Shown here piece by piece: positions 25,646 through 34,927 of a stretch of 64,000 bases of DNA. The stretch comes from Spongiibacteraceae bacterium (GTDB lineage Bacteria > Pseudomonadota > Gammaproteobacteria > Pseudomonadales > Dasaniaceae). The notes under the pieces were generated by a model. It worked only from the letters and a program-made list of their open reading frames with translations, was not told the DNA's origin and made no database searches. Position 1 is the first letter of the stretch. Every line of letters starts with the position of its first letter. Location: the NCBI GenBank assembly GCA_028280715.1, contig JANQLG010000026.1, forward strand, positions 1-64,000, written 5' to 3'. The translations under genes were made by a program, and so were the position numbers.

Positions 25646-26669
25646 TCTTAGCACTTGATCCACTTACTACAGAACGGATGAATTGTAATTTCATCAGCAG
25701 CTCTTTCATTTCTTCGATATCCAATCTTTTAGTATTATGAGAATGATAATCTACTGCTTCTGCGACAGACACCTCTCCTTCCTCAATATATTTTTCGTAA
25801 TTGAGATCTCTATTGTCCGCTGGAATTTGATAGTAATGCTCATGATCGATTACATGAGCCATTTCTTCTCGCGTTAACAGAGTCTCATACAGTTTCTCTC
25901 CATGACGTGTACCAATGTTTTCCATAGGGTAGTTCTGTTTTCCTATCAATTCGAGCAACGCTTGTGCCAGTGTATGAACTGTTGCTGCTGGTGCCTTCTG
26001 CACAAATATATCGCCGTTTCGCCCTTGCTCGAACGCGTAGAGAACTAGCTCAACCGCATCTTGCAATGTCATCATAAAACGGGTCATATTTGGATCTGTC
26101 AACGAAATAGGTTTTCCAGACAATATCTGATCAACGAACAACGGAATCACTGAACCCCGAGAGGCCATTACATTACCGTAACGAGTTCCGCAAATCACCA
26201 TTTCCTCATCAATAACAGTTCTAGACTTGGCAATCATGACTTTCTCCATCATTGCCTTAGAAATCCCCATCGCATTAATTGGATAAACAGCTTTATCAGT
26301 ACTTAAAGTTACTACTTTTTTCACTCCATGATTAATAGCTGCTTCCAATACATTCTCTGTACCCAGCACATTTGTCTTAACTGCCTCCATAGGATGGAAC
26401 TCACACGACGGTACCTGCTTCAAAGCTGCTGCATGAAAAATGAAATCTACTCCTCTAACTGCATTTGATACGCTAGAGTAGTCTCGTACATCCCCAAGAT
26501 AAAATTTTAATTTTTTGTCATGATATTTCTTTCGCATATCATCTTGCTTTTTTTCATCACGACTGAAGATCCTGATTTCACCGATGTCTGTCATCAGAAA
26601 TTTTTTTAAAACCGCATTTCCAAATGATCCAGTACCACCCGTTATCATTAGAACTCGATTAGAGAACAT
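25638..26669 (-). CDS. fnlA: UDP-GlcNAc 4,6-dehydratase/5-epimerase (FnlA/WbjB/Cap5E)
   Basis: Soluble SDR of 343 residues and first enzyme of UDP-L-FucNAc synthesis. The N-terminus has VLMITGGTGSFGNAVLKKFL; then FHAAALKQVPSCEFHPMEAV, STDKAVYPINAMGISKAMMEK (Met instead of Tyr before the catalytic Lys) and TRHGEKLYETLLTREEM. The C-terminal AVDYHSHNTKRLDIEEMKELL segment is specific to the FnlA/CapE subgroup. Order fnlA-fnlB-fnlC is conserved in E. coli, Pseudomonas and Staphylococcus loci, making the pathway call strong. Confidence 0.94.
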   Translation of the reverse strand: MFSNRVLMITGGTGSFGNAVLKKFLMTDIGEIRIFSRDEKKQDDMRKKYHDKKLKFYLGDVRDYSSVSNAVRGVDFIFHAAALKQVPSCEFHPMEAVKTNVLGTENVLEAAINHGVKKVVTLSTDKAVYPINAMGISKAMMEKVMIAKSRTVIDEEMVICGTRYGNVMASRGSVIPLFVDQILSGKPISLTDPNMTRFMMTLQDAVELVLYAFEQGRNGDIFVQKAPAATVHTLAQALLELIGKQNYPMENIGTRHGEKLYETLLTREEMAHVIDHEHYYQIPADNRDLNYEKYIEEGEVSVAEAVDYHSHNTKRLDIEEMKELLMKLQFIRSVVSGSSAKNE

Positions 26670-26690
26670 CCTTTGCCTTACCTATTTAAC

Positions 26691-27653
26691 TCAAAATGGA
26701 TTGTAACCGTTATCTTTGTACCTAATAACATTCCAATGTCTAAAATGCAGATAGGCCTGAACAATCGCCAAGATATTGCTTGGCTTATTTTTTCCAGCCA
26801 ACAACAGAAAAACATTTTTAAAAAGTGATCGAAGTAACCATTTACGATAAAACTTCTGGGCTTTATGAGAAGGAAAGTGTAGTACGGATAACTTTAGTAC
26901 TGCCATAGTTGTCCAATACTCAATTCTTGCTGAGGTTTTTTCCCCCCCACAGGTCGTGATACCACCTTTGTGCCATAGTTTTGCTTGAGGCGTATAAATT
27001 AGTTTAAATCCTTCTTTAAGCGCCCTAAAAGCATAATCATTTTGCTCTCCATACAAAAAAAAGTAATCTGAATAGCCTCCTATAGTTTTGTACACACTGG
27101 AAGGCATTAACCAGAATATATCATCAAGCATTCCCATTTCTCTCTCGGAATCATATTGTCCTATATCCTTTTCACGTCGCTCCTTCACTATCGACTTTTG
27201 ATTCAACATTTCTTCCGGATCAAAATCCTGCCCAATATATTGCAAAGTATCTTTTTCGTCATAGTTATAAACTTTACCAGACACAATTGCTTTCTTATCA
27301 TAACGTAAGCCTGCATCCACTAACTCGCTAATAGCAAATTCATCAATTATGGTGTCATTATTCATAATGAGATAAAAATCTGGATCATAGCTGCTTGCAG
27401 ACTTTAATCCAAAATTAATACCACCCACGTAACCACAATTATCTTTTATTCGAAACAAAAAGAGACGACCATCTGACGGAATAGAATCTTTTAATTTTTG
27501 ATAATTTTCTTCGCTCGAACCGTTATCAATAAGAAACAGTTGAAAATTTCCGTAATCACTACTAAGCAATGATTCCACGCACCCCAATGTATACTCGTTC
27601 TGATTGTAGTTTAATGTGATTATGACAACACTTTCTTGAGATTTTTTTTCCAT
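26691..27653 (-). CDS. GT2-family glycosyltransferase
   Basis: 320 residues of a GT-A inverting transferase similar to rhamnosyltransferase-like O-antigen enzymes. VVIITLNYNQNEYTLGCVES (9-28) is the nucleotide-binding start, FYLIMNNDTIID contains the DxD-equivalent (NND), and DIFWLMPSSVYKTIGGYSDYFFLYGEQNDY is the acceptor/ED-like region (written in parts: VYKTIGGYSDYFFLYGEQND). A C-terminal hydrophobic, basic segment may tether it to the membrane. It lies between wbpP and fnlA with 53- and 21-base gaps. Donor unknown; UDP-GalNAcA or a 6-deoxyhexose are candidates from the neighbouring pathways. Confidence 0.85.
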   Translation of the reverse strand: MEKKSQESVVIITLNYNQNEYTLGCVESLLSSDYGNFQLFLIDNGSSEENYQKLKDSIPSDGRLFLFRIKDNCGYVGGINFGLKSASSYDPDFYLIMNNDTIIDEFAISELVDAGLRYDKKAIVSGKVYNYDEKDTLQYIGQDFDPEEMLNQKSIVKERREKDIGQYDSEREMGMLDDIFWLMPSSVYKTIGGYSDYFFLYGEQNDYAFRALKEGFKLIYTPQAKLWHKGGITTCGGEKTSARIEYWTTMAVLKLSVLHFPSHKAQKFYRKWLLRSLFKNVFLLLAGKNKPSNILAIVQAYLHFRHWNVIRYKDNGYNPF

Positions 27654-27706
27654 TTAACTCTCTAATCTTTTCTAAATAACTGTTTTTCACGCAAACAATT
27701 AAAATA

Positions 27707-28732
27707 TTATTGATTAATGTACCAATCCATTGCTTCACTCAAGCCCTCTGCCACTTTGTGGCTTGGCGAATATCCAAGCATGCTTTTAACTTTAGAGATA
27801 TCAGCCTGGGAATGACGAACATCACCTTCACGGAAATCACGATATATAGGTTCTTTCAACTCAAAATTTTTAACCCTGTTGTCTAGCTCACTTTGAATCA
27901 ATTTATAAAGCTCAATCAAAGATGTTCTATCGCCAAGTGCGACATTATAAATCTGGTTAACTGCAGATAATTCTGATGTCGTTGCCGCAAGTAAGTTGGC
28001 TTGAATTACATTCTCAACATAACAAAAATCCCTACTGGTTTCTCCATCACCATTAATATAAACAGACTCTCGATTTAACAAACTTGATATCCATTTTGGA
28101 ATGACCGCCGCATAAGCACCATTGGGATTCTGTCGCTTTCCAAACACATTAAAATAACGTAAACCTATAGTCTTGAAGCCGTAACTACGATAAAACACAT
28201 CAGCGTATAATTCATTAACGAACTTTGTTACTGCATAAGGAGAAAGCGGACGTCCTATATTCTCCTCAACTTTCGGTAGAGCCATATGATCACCATATGT
28301 TGAGCTTGAAGCGGCATATGTAAAGCTAGACACTCCAGCATCTCGAGAGGCTACTAGCATGTTCAGAAAACCAGAAATGTTTGTCTGATTGGTAGTTATT
28401 GGATCACTTATCGAACGGGGCACAGAACCAAGCGCCGCCTGGTGTAATACATAATCGACACTTTCGCAAACTCGCCTACATATCTCCAATGTACAAATAT
28501 CACCTTTTATAAACGTAAACCTATCCCACTGCTCAGTTGTAACCAGACTTTTCACTTCATCTAAATTTTGCTGATATCCTGTAGAAAAGCTATCTAGACC
28601 AACAACTGTTTGATCAAGTTTTAACAACTCTTCTAATAAGTTCGATCCAATAAATCCAGCAACACCAGTTATTAACCAAGTCTTTCTGTCTGTTTTGAGC
28701 TCTAGACAAAGCTGCTCGTAACGATTTTCCAT
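27707..28732 (-). CDS. wbpP: UDP-N-acetylglucosamine 4-epimerase (WbpP/TviC type)
   Basis: Interconverts UDP-GlcNAc/UDP-GalNAc or the corresponding uronic acids. The longest frame uses a TTG at 28756; ATG 28732 ([13 protein letters not shown]) is preferred, matching the start of the Pseudomonas protein. 341 residues. Rossmann motif [20 protein letters not shown], then [17 protein letters not shown], the latter typical of WbpP, and the catalytic [17 protein letters not shown] (Y-x3-K). [20 protein letters not shown] completes the signature. With the dehydrogenase gene immediately upstream it makes UDP-GalNAcA. Confidence 0.94.
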   Translation of the reverse strand: MENRYEQLCLELKTDRKTWLITGVAGFIGSNLLEELLKLDQTVVGLDSFSTGYQQNLDEVKSLVTTEQWDRFTFIKGDICTLEICRRVCESVDYVLHQAALGSVPRSISDPITTNQTNISGFLNMLVASRDAGVSSFTYAASSSTYGDHMALPKVEENIGRPLSPYAVTKFVNELYADVFYRSYGFKTIGLRYFNVFGKRQNPNGAYAAVIPKWISSLLNRESVYINGDGETSRDFCYVENVIQANLLAATTSELSAVNQIYNVALGDRTSLIELYKLIQSELDNRVKNFELKEPIYRDFREGDVRHSQADISKVKSMLGYSPSHKVAEGLSEAMDWYINQ

Positions 28733-28773
28733 ATTAAAACTACTTAAAACTACCAATTTGAACTTGTAATAAA

Positions 28774-30048
28774 TTAGAGGCGAATATCTGACTGATCTGA
28801 AGGCAAACAGTATTTCAAATCATAGAGAATATGGGAGCTGGCACCAAACTCACGGAGCTCTTGTTCTCCCATATCTATAAATTCTCTATGGGCTACTGCT
28901 AAGACTATTCCATCATAAGCATGACTTTCGGGCTCATACAAAACTTTTAAACCGTACTCTTTCAGCGCCACCTCAGCAGAAACCCAAGGATCATAAACGT
29001 CCACTGTTAGATCGTATTCCTGTAAATTCTCTATAACATCTACAACCTTCGTGTTTCTAATATCGGGGCAATTTTCTTTGAATGCTAACCCCAGCACCAA
29101 AATTTTTGCTCTGCCCAATTTAATTTTTCGTTTAATCATTTCCTTTACAAGCTGACTTGCAACATACTCCCCCATACCATCATTAATTTTACGGCCAGCC
29201 AATATCATTTCTGGATCGTATCCTATAGACGCCGCTTTGTGTGTCAAATAATAAGGGTCAACGCCAATACAATGCCCTCCAACTAATCCAGGCCGAAAAG
29301 GGAGAAAATTCCATTTTGTGCCAGCTGCCTTCAACACATCTTCCGTATCAATATCCATTTTTTCAAAGATGATCGCTAACTCGTTAATCAACGCTATATT
29401 TACATCCCGTTGGGTGTTTTCTATCACTTTAGCAGCTTCCGCCACCTTGATAGATTTAGCCTTATACGTCCCTGCGGTTATTATACTTGTATACAGAGCG
29501 TCAACGTAATTAGCAATCTCTCGATTAGAGCCCGATGTGACTTTTATTATATTTGAAATGCGACGCTCTTTATCTCCAGGGTTTATTCTTTCAGGGCTGT
29601 AGCCAGCAAAAAAATCCCTGTTATACTTGAGACCTGACACGAGCTCCACCACAGGAATACACTGTTCTTCTGTAGCTCCTGGATAAACAGTAGACTCATA
29701 AACAATAACGTCTCCTTTAGAAATTACCCCCCCCAGCATTTCAGATGCACTTCTAAGTGGCTCCAAGTTTGGCTGCTTATGCCGATCAATGGGAGTAGGA
29801 ACAGTTACAATATAAACATTTGCTTTATATAACTCGTCAACGCTAAAACTATAATGCAAATATGTAGCTCCTGCTAACTCTTCAGAACTAACTTCTAATG
29901 TATCGTCCTCTCCTTCTCTAAGATTTTTAATTCGCTCTCGATTAATATCAAAACCTACCGTTGGATATCGCTTTCCAAACTCTACTGCCAACGGCAGCCC
30001 TACATATCCTAAGCCTATAACTGCTATGCACGCATCATCAACATTCAT
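28774..30048 (-). CDS. wbpO: UDP-N-acetyl-hexosamine 6-dehydrogenase (WbpO/TviB type)
   Basis: NAD-dependent oxidation of UDP-HexNAc to UDP-HexNAcA, a precursor of GalNAcA in the O chain. 424 residues from ATG 30048; the frame's earlier TTG (30054) is unlikely. N-terminal [57 protein letters not shown], and [20 protein letters not shown] with the catalytic Cys; [17 protein letters not shown] in the C domain. It is first in the run of sugar-nucleotide genes after wzz, separated from wzz by a 362-base gap that contains remnants and a possible small ORF. Confidence 0.94.
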   Translation of the reverse strand: MNVDDACIAVIGLGYVGLPLAVEFGKRYPTVGFDINRERIKNLREGEDDTLEVSSEELAGATYLHYSFSVDELYKANVYIVTVPTPIDRHKQPNLEPLRSASEMLGGVISKGDVIVYESTVYPGATEEQCIPVVELVSGLKYNRDFFAGYSPERINPGDKERRISNIIKVTSGSNREIANYVDALYTSIITAGTYKAKSIKVAEAAKVIENTQRDVNIALINELAIIFEKMDIDTEDVLKAAGTKWNFLPFRPGLVGGHCIGVDPYYLTHKAASIGYDPEMILAGRKINDGMGEYVASQLVKEMIKRKIKLGRAKILVLGLAFKENCPDIRNTKVVDVIENLQEYDLTVDVYDPWVSAEVALKEYGLKVLYEPESHAYDGIVLAVAHREFIDMGEQELREFGASSHILYDLKYCLPSDQSDIRL

Positions 30049-30088
30049 TATCAAAAAACACCTTAAGAAGGGAAACCGATTCCCTCAA

Positions 30089-30169
30089 CTAATATTCAGA
30101 AAACTTATTTACAGTATACAGCACAAGCTCATCAGAAATTAGAGAATAATTGTCTAACTCTTTCAGCAA
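30089..30169 (-). CDS. Possible 26-residue small protein or leader peptide upstream of wbpO
   Basis: TTG start at 30169 preceded six bases upstream by GAGGAGG, the strongest Shine-Dalgarno I noticed in the minus-strand O-antigen run. The peptide starts MLKELDNYSLIS and ends VNKFSEY before TAG. It contains no motif I recognise. The stop is 40 bases before the wbpO ATG, so it could be a leader, a coupling ORF, or simply the residue of a deleted gene's start. Coding status is not established. Confidence 0.35.
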   Translation of the reverse strand: MLKELDNYSLISDELVLYTVNKFSEY

Positions 30170-30270
30170 GTTTAACCTCCTCAAAAAAGACAACCAACGT
30201 CACCTGTAATATCCAAATGACCTTAAAATCGCCTTTACAAAACCAACACCATCATCCTGATTATTGAACG

Positions 30271-30321
30271 CTATCTGCTGTCACCCGTCAGAAGTTCTTC
30301 ATAAAGTTTTTGGCCATGGCG
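30271..30321 (-). pseudogene. Fragment of a CapD/WbpM/FnlA-type sugar-nucleotide dehydratase
   Basis: The minus-strand frame reads RHGQKLYEELLTGDSR followed by TAG, with a TAA just upstream. This matches the conserved C-terminal motif of the family, seen in this window as RPGEKLYEELLVGEN in wbpM and RHGEKLYETLLTREEM in fnlA. No start, Rossmann fold or catalytic segment is present nearby. It is therefore a short relic of a lost gene, not a functional ORF. Confidence 0.6.
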
Positions 30322-30410
30322 TTAAACATGATTTTTAAAAAACCTTATTTTGCAACCCAAGCAATTAGTATCAGGTCGGCTTATTGCTAATGAGCCTCTA
30401 CAACCTTAGG

Positions 30411-31748
30411 TCATTTAATCTTTTTTACCATAAGGCACAAAACACCAACAAAAAAAGAAGCTAATAAGCTAACCAACACACCCAAAAGTAAGACCAATCG
30501 CTTATTTGGCTTAACGGGAATGCCAGTAGCTGCCGCACTTTTTTCTAGCCTGAAAATATCCACTGCATCAAAATCTAAAGTATAATTTTTGAGTTGCGCT
30601 ACAAAATTTAATTTTTCCGTTAACCCTGATATATAAGGATCATCGGATTTTCTATTCTTAAGAGCTTCTAAAGCAGAATTATTCTCAAGTAAAGATAGCT
30701 GTCTTCTTAATTCAGCCATTTCATCTATATAAGGAACTTCTGTTTTTCTATTTCTTAATTGATCAATTTTTGCTGTTAGATATGTAGTGCCCATAAGGTA
30801 TAAGGGCAATTCCTGATCTTCAGATAACTTTATCTCGGCCATTGCCGGGCCTGGATCATTGTTTTTAGACAATTCTGACAAATAGGTGGGATTTTCTATA
30901 TTTAATTTTTTAGCTAAAGCATTAGCCTCTTCAAGGTCAGCAATTGTATTATCCTTAGCTACAATTGCTTTTTTCTCTAAAGCAGCTATATCCGCATTAA
31001 TAACTGATATTTTTTTTTGTATGTCATTTTCTAGACGCTCAATCTCGGCCTCTCTATCCATTTTGGCCTTGGCTCGCATCATTGCAATATCTCTTTCAGT
31101 TACAATAATTTTATCTCTTATGACACTCTTCTGTTCATTTTTAATTTCTGATAGCAACTGCTTGGCCGAGTAACCAACAAAATGATTAATCAACTCAGCA
31201 GACGCCAGCTCTTGCTGATGAAGCACCTTTAAGCTCAGCCTGTTCGGATTTAAGATAATTCCTTCTCTATCTTCAGGTAACGGCTCCAAAATACTTATAG
31301 AAAAACTATAAAAGAAACTCGGCAATAATCTCTTTTCTGAAGACTCAGCATCTGGATAGAGCCGTGTCAAATAACTCTGTTCTAAAATAAATTCTTCTAA
31401 CTTTATCTCGGAGCGCAGATAATCATAATAACGGTTAAATATCACTTGTGGAGAATATTGAACATAACCATTAGTATTTAATTGTGATAACTGTGCCTCT
31501 TGAGGCGAGGATAATATTGTCTCAACTTCATACGTTTCTGGAAGTGTAATAGTGATGACAAATGACAAGACTGTACCGACAAGTAAAATCGCCAACATAA
31601 TTCGCCATTGCTGCATTAGGCTTGATAAAAATTCTGACAGATCAATTTCATCATCCCGTATGACGCCAGGCGGATAGGCATAAACAACTGGCGCCATATT
31701 AGTTTGGTTTGTATTAGTAGTGTTTTCTTGAAAATGCTCGTCTTTCAT
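30411..31748 (-). CDS. wzz: O-antigen chain-length determinant (Wzz)
   Basis: Inner-membrane polysaccharide co-polymerase of 445 residues. A cytoplasmic N-terminus (DDEIDLSEFLSSLMQQWR) leads to a first transmembrane helix at about 50-70. A large periplasmic domain has heptad-like coiled-coil stretches (roughly 190-290). The second helix near the C-terminus (LVLLLGVLVSLLASFFVGVL) is preceded by the proline-containing PVKPNKRL segment typical of Wzz. Longer than enteric WzzB (about 325) and nearer Pseudomonas Wzz1. It is first in the minus-strand O-antigen run, so the main promoter probably lies in the AT-rich gap upstream (31749-32157). Confidence 0.9.
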   Translation of the reverse strand: MKDEHFQENTTNTNQTNMAPVVYAYPPGVIRDDEIDLSEFLSSLMQQWRIMLAILLVGTVLSFVITITLPETYEVETILSSPQEAQLSQLNTNGYVQYSPQVIFNRYYDYLRSEIKLEEFILEQSYLTRLYPDAESSEKRLLPSFFYSFSISILEPLPEDREGIILNPNRLSLKVLHQQELASAELINHFVGYSAKQLLSEIKNEQKSVIRDKIIVTERDIAMMRAKAKMDREAEIERLENDIQKKISVINADIAALEKKAIVAKDNTIADLEEANALAKKLNIENPTYLSELSKNNDPGPAMAEIKLSEDQELPLYLMGTTYLTAKIDQLRNRKTEVPYIDEMAELRRQLSLLENNSALEALKNRKSDDPYISGLTEKLNFVAQLKNYTLDFDAVDIFRLEKSAAATGIPVKPNKRLVLLLGVLVSLLASFFVGVLCLMVKKIK

Positions 31749-32157
31749 TTTTTTCCAAAATTAATAATTATTAAGAAATAATTTTTATATAGCTTTGCTT
31801 CCCGTCATCTAACTCAATCGAAAAAATTGCTTTTAATTTCTGAGTAGCTAAATACTGCACTGTCAATTTCGAAGCCCTCTTCTGACATCAAGCTCAATTC
31901 TCAATAATTTTTGCTGACGCCAATGGCATAACACCGATAATGTCACTGATGATTTCTAACAAAGGTAATAGAACTTTCAAACTCATCCATACTGCCAATT
32001 TTTTGACATAAGAATTATCAACATCTAGCTCATCTAAAATGACTCAAGTTGTCACCTCACATTCAATCATCACTTCATATATGGGCGATCAAATAGCTTA
32101 TAAATTCAACACCACACTTTACACTCAATACATCTAAAAGAAATTCACAATAATTAC
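31749..32157. other. AT-rich 409-base gap upstream of wzz
   Basis: No recognised gene. It lies between msbA (ends 32158) and wzz (starts 31748), both minus strand, and should contain the O-antigen promoter. A TTGACA on the minus strand (31861-31866) has no good -10 at normal spacing. I find no ops/JUMPStart element. A 30-codon hydrophobic ORF (31894-31986) is its only coding-like content. Confidence 0.5.
31894..31986 (-). CDS. Possible 30-residue hydrophobic mini-ORF
   Basis: ATG 31986 to TGA 31894 reads MSLKVLLPLLEIISDIIGVM and continues ASAKIIEN. The frame stays open for 17 codons upstream of the ATG without a good start. No clear Shine-Dalgarno. It could be a single-helix peptide or the tail of a lost gene. 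I do not recognise it, and chance is a real alternative in such AT-rich DNA. Confidence 0.2.
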   Translation of the reverse strand: MSLKVLLPLLEIISDIIGVMPLASAKIIEN

Positions 32158-33936
32158 CTAAACCAATTCTTCCGAAAAATTTATCGAGTGTAATTTCGCA
32201 TAATAACCTGATTGATCAATCAACTCCTGATGTGTACCTTGCTCTACAATACGGCCCTGATCCATTACTACGATATGATCCGCATTTTCAATAGTCGATA
32301 AACGGTGGGCTATCACCAACGTGGTACGTCCAGCCATCACTGCCTCAAGGGCTTCCTGGATATTGCGTTCGGACTCTGTATCCAGTGCTGAAGTTGCCTC
32401 ATCTAAAATTAGTATCGGCGCATCCTTTAGTAGCGCCCTGGCAATAGATAAGCGCTGACGCTGACCTCCTGATAGCCGCGTGCCATCTTCACCTACTAAA
32501 GTATCCATGCCATTAGGTAATTCATTAATAAACTCTATGGTATGCGCATCATTAGCTGCCTTTAAAATATCTTCTTTACTCACATCTGCCAGCTGACCGT
32601 AAGCGATGTTACGTTCCACCGTGTCGTTAAACAGAACGACCTGTTGGTTCACCAACGCCAACTGCTTACGCAAGCTCGCTATTTCAATATCGTTAATATC
32701 AACGCCATCGAGAAGAATCTGGCCATTATCCACTTCATAAAAGCGCAATAGCAAATTAGCCAACGTCGATTTACCGCTGCCAGAGCGACCCACCAAGGCC
32801 ACAGTTTGTCCAGGCTCAATAATAAGATTAATACCCTGCAACACAGGCTGATCAGACTCATAGGAAAAAGTTAAGTCTTTGATGTCAATGCGGCCCTGAA
32901 TTCGTTCCAGCTGGGCTGAACCACTATTTTCTTCCGGCGGCCGATCCAGCATATCAAAGACAGACTGAGCCGCAGCCAACCCCTTTTGCACAATAGCAAT
33001 AATTTCGCTCAGCGTTCTGACCGGTTTAGCAATTAAGCCCGCTGCCGTCACATAGGCAACCAAATCACCGGTAGTAGCCCCTTCTGAACGATTCATATAG
33101 AGTACTAGAAACATAATTCCCGCCAAGGCGGTAGCTATGATGAACTGCAATACCGGCGTTTGTATTGAATCAACAAAACTAAAGCGGACACCCTGCTTGG
33201 TATTTTTATCGCTAGCCTCATAAAACCTGGAGCTTTCATAATCCTCACCACCGTAGCTACGAACAATTCGGTACCCCTGCAAAGCTTCATTACTTATATG
33301 TGTCACCTTGCCCATCGACGCCTGCATCTTTTCGCTGAGATACCGGAATTTCTTACCCACATAAGAAACCAGGCCCGCCAGAATTGGTGCCACCAATATA
33401 AATAGCAGCGTTAAACGCCAGTTTTGATAAAGCAAATAACCCAATAACCCTATCACCAATAGCCCCTCACGGAACAACACCTTGACCGCTTGCGTGGCTG
33501 CAGCACTTACCTGAGTAACGTTGTAGGTAATCATGGACACCAGTTCACCAGAATTACTGTTATCGTGGACCTGACTGGGCAACACCATCAAATGATCGAA
33601 AAGTTCTTTCCGGAGGTCATTGACAACATTGAGAGAAATTCTGGTTAGAAAGTAGGTTCCCAGAAAATAGGCTATACCTCTCAGTAGGGTAATCCCCACC
33701 GCTGCTGCTGGTACAGCGTAGATATAAACCTCCTCTCCACTTTCTATCCCATCTACAAAATACTTCATCAAATGGGCATAACTGGTTTGCGCACCAGCGT
33801 ATAAAAGATAGCCAATAAAACTGAGAAGAAAAAAACGCCAATAGTGGGCACTATAGCCAAGCAACAAGCGCCGATAGATGGGCCAACTGATAGCAGTTCC
33901 TGACTCAGAAGCGGGCTTTGTTGACTGTTTTGACAT
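32158..33936 (-). CDS. msbA: Lipid A export ABC transporter (MsbA)
   Basis: Half-size ABC exporter of 592 residues that flips lipid A-core across the inner membrane. Six membrane helices fill about 1-320. The nucleotide-binding domain has Walker A VGRSGSGKSTLANLLLRF, signature LSGGQRQRLSIARAL, Walker B ILILDEATSALD and H-loop VIAHRLSTI. The length and position between core and O-antigen genes fit MsbA. ATG 33936; a candidate -10 box (TATAAT on the minus strand, 33993-33998) lies 57 bases upstream. lpxK is not next to it, unlike in many relatives. Confidence 0.93.
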   Translation of the reverse strand: MSKQSTKPASESGTAISWPIYRRLLLGYSAHYWRFFLLSFIGYLLYAGAQTSYAHLMKYFVDGIESGEEVYIYAVPAAAVGITLLRGIAYFLGTYFLTRISLNVVNDLRKELFDHLMVLPSQVHDNSNSGELVSMITYNVTQVSAAATQAVKVLFREGLLVIGLLGYLLYQNWRLTLLFILVAPILAGLVSYVGKKFRYLSEKMQASMGKVTHISNEALQGYRIVRSYGGEDYESSRFYEASDKNTKQGVRFSFVDSIQTPVLQFIIATALAGIMFLVLYMNRSEGATTGDLVAYVTAAGLIAKPVRTLSEIIAIVQKGLAAAQSVFDMLDRPPEENSGSAQLERIQGRIDIKDLTFSYESDQPVLQGINLIIEPGQTVALVGRSGSGKSTLANLLLRFYEVDNGQILLDGVDINDIEIASLRKQLALVNQQVVLFNDTVERNIAYGQLADVSKEDILKAANDAHTIEFINELPNGMDTLVGEDGTRLSGGQRQRLSIARALLKDAPILILDEATSALDTESERNIQEALEAVMAGRTTLVIAHRLSTIENADHIVVMDQGRIVEQGTHQELIDQSGYYAKLHSINFSEELV

Positions 33937-33992
33937 TAATAATTAACCAGAAACAATAAAAGAGGGTTCACTCAAACCCATTTGGGCAGGGC

Positions 33993-33998
33993 ATTATA
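33993..33998 (-). promoter_or_regulatory. Candidate -10 box for msbA
   Basis: TATAAT on the minus strand 57 bases upstream of the msbA ATG. A matching -35 is not evident at 17-base spacing. A weak GGGTT/AACCC hairpin followed by TCTTTT lies between it and the gene and could attenuate, but is short. Confidence 0.3.
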
Positions 33999-34208
33999 TG
34001 TCAACATCAGGGTCATTCACCATCCTCATTAAATTACCATCAATAAATTTCTTGATGTCCATATCACTCCGAATACTTGTACTAGCTTTCATTGAGCACA
34101 CGCGTTAGCATCAAGCTAATAAATGATTTTTATTAACTATCAGATTATCGCATATTGATGACTACAATAATCCGCACTTTACAGACAGGCCTTTAACAAG
34201 GGGTTATA

Positions 34209-34871
34209 GTGAATTCCATCAGCTTTAAATATCGCCTGAGAGCTTTATTTCCATTTCTCTTTATTATTACACGCGGCATCAAGCTACTCTACAGCAAGCG
34301 CTCTTTTCTTAACCAATCAGGATATTTAAATAGTATCCGTTTGCGCAGACCATGCCGAAATAATGGCTCATATCTGCCATGGATGAACTATCAAATGATT
34401 GCCTTTCTGGAGCAACGCCTTAATAACGATATGACACTCTTTGAGTATGGAAGCGGTTATTCAACTTTATTCTTCGCTTCATTGGTAAAGCAAGTGACAG
34501 CTGTCGAGCACAATAAAAATTGGTTTGACATTGTTAGCGATATGAAACCCGATACTGTAAACCTTATCTATCAACCGATCGAAGATATTGAAGCTTACAC
34601 ACAAGCAGCGGGATTCGAGAAACGACTATATGACATTATTGTTATCGACGGCAGAGAAAGAATTCGTTGTGCCCAATTTGCTGTCAACTTACTCACAGAA
34701 CCAGGCGTTATTATTTTTGATGACTCATCCAGAACTCGTTATAAAAAGGTTGAAGCTTTTTTTGGGCAGTCAGGCTTCAAAAAATTGGACTTTATTGGCC
34801 TTAAACCCGGGGGGATTACCTGTCATCAAACATCCATTTACTATCGAAATAACAACTGTCTTGGGCTTTAG
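34209..34871 (+). CDS. SAM methyltransferase-like protein
   Basis: 220 residues from GTG 34209, which has an AAGGGG ribosome site 5-6 bases upstream. A hydrophobic N-terminal stretch (ALFPFLFIITRGI) precedes a class I methyltransferase-like core: TLFEYGSGYSTLFFASLVKQ (motif I), VTAVEHNKNWF, DIIVIDGRERIRCAQFAV, and PGVIIFDDSSRTRYKKV. The GSGYST form resembles FkbM/CmcI-like proteins often found in surface-polysaccharide loci. It is followed 57 bases later by a GT2 gene on the same strand. Substrate unknown. Confidence 0.7.
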   Translation: MNSISFKYRLRALFPFLFIITRGIKLLYSKRSFLNQSGYLNSIRLRRPCRNNGSYLPWMNYQMIAFLEQRLNNDMTLFEYGSGYSTLFFASLVKQVTAVEHNKNWFDIVSDMKPDTVNLIYQPIEDIEAYTQAAGFEKRLYDIIVIDGRERIRCAQFAVNLLTEPGVIIFDDSSRTRYKKVEAFFGQSGFKKLDFIGLKPGGITCHQTSIYYRNNNCLGL

Positions 34872-34927
34872 ATATCAGGTTCATTTTGATGAGCAGCATA
34901 GGGATGCTATAACGATTGGTATTGCTA

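Larger units (their letters stand above)
30049..30410. other. AT-rich 362-base gap between wzz and wbpO
   Basis: No full-size gene. On the minus strand it contains a decayed fragment of a CapD/WbpM-type dehydratase (30274-30321), a 26-codon ORF with a strong Shine-Dalgarno (30089-30169), and a short GGGAA-ACCGA-TTCCC hairpin at 30070-30084. I see no clear terminator after wzz, so read-through into wbpO is possible. The gap looks like the scar of a deleted gene. Confidence 0.6.

Noticed and set aside
31861-31866. TTGACA on the minus strand as a wzz promoter
   Set aside because: No acceptable -10 hexamer at 15-19 bases; kept only as a note for the gap.
31749-32157. ops/JUMPStart element for RfaH control
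   Set aside because: I looked for GGCGGTAG on the minus strand upstream of wzz and did not find it.
33964-33979. Attenuator hairpin upstream of msbA
   Set aside because: The stem GGGTT/AACCC is only 5 bp; too weak to call although a TCTTTT follows on the minus strand.
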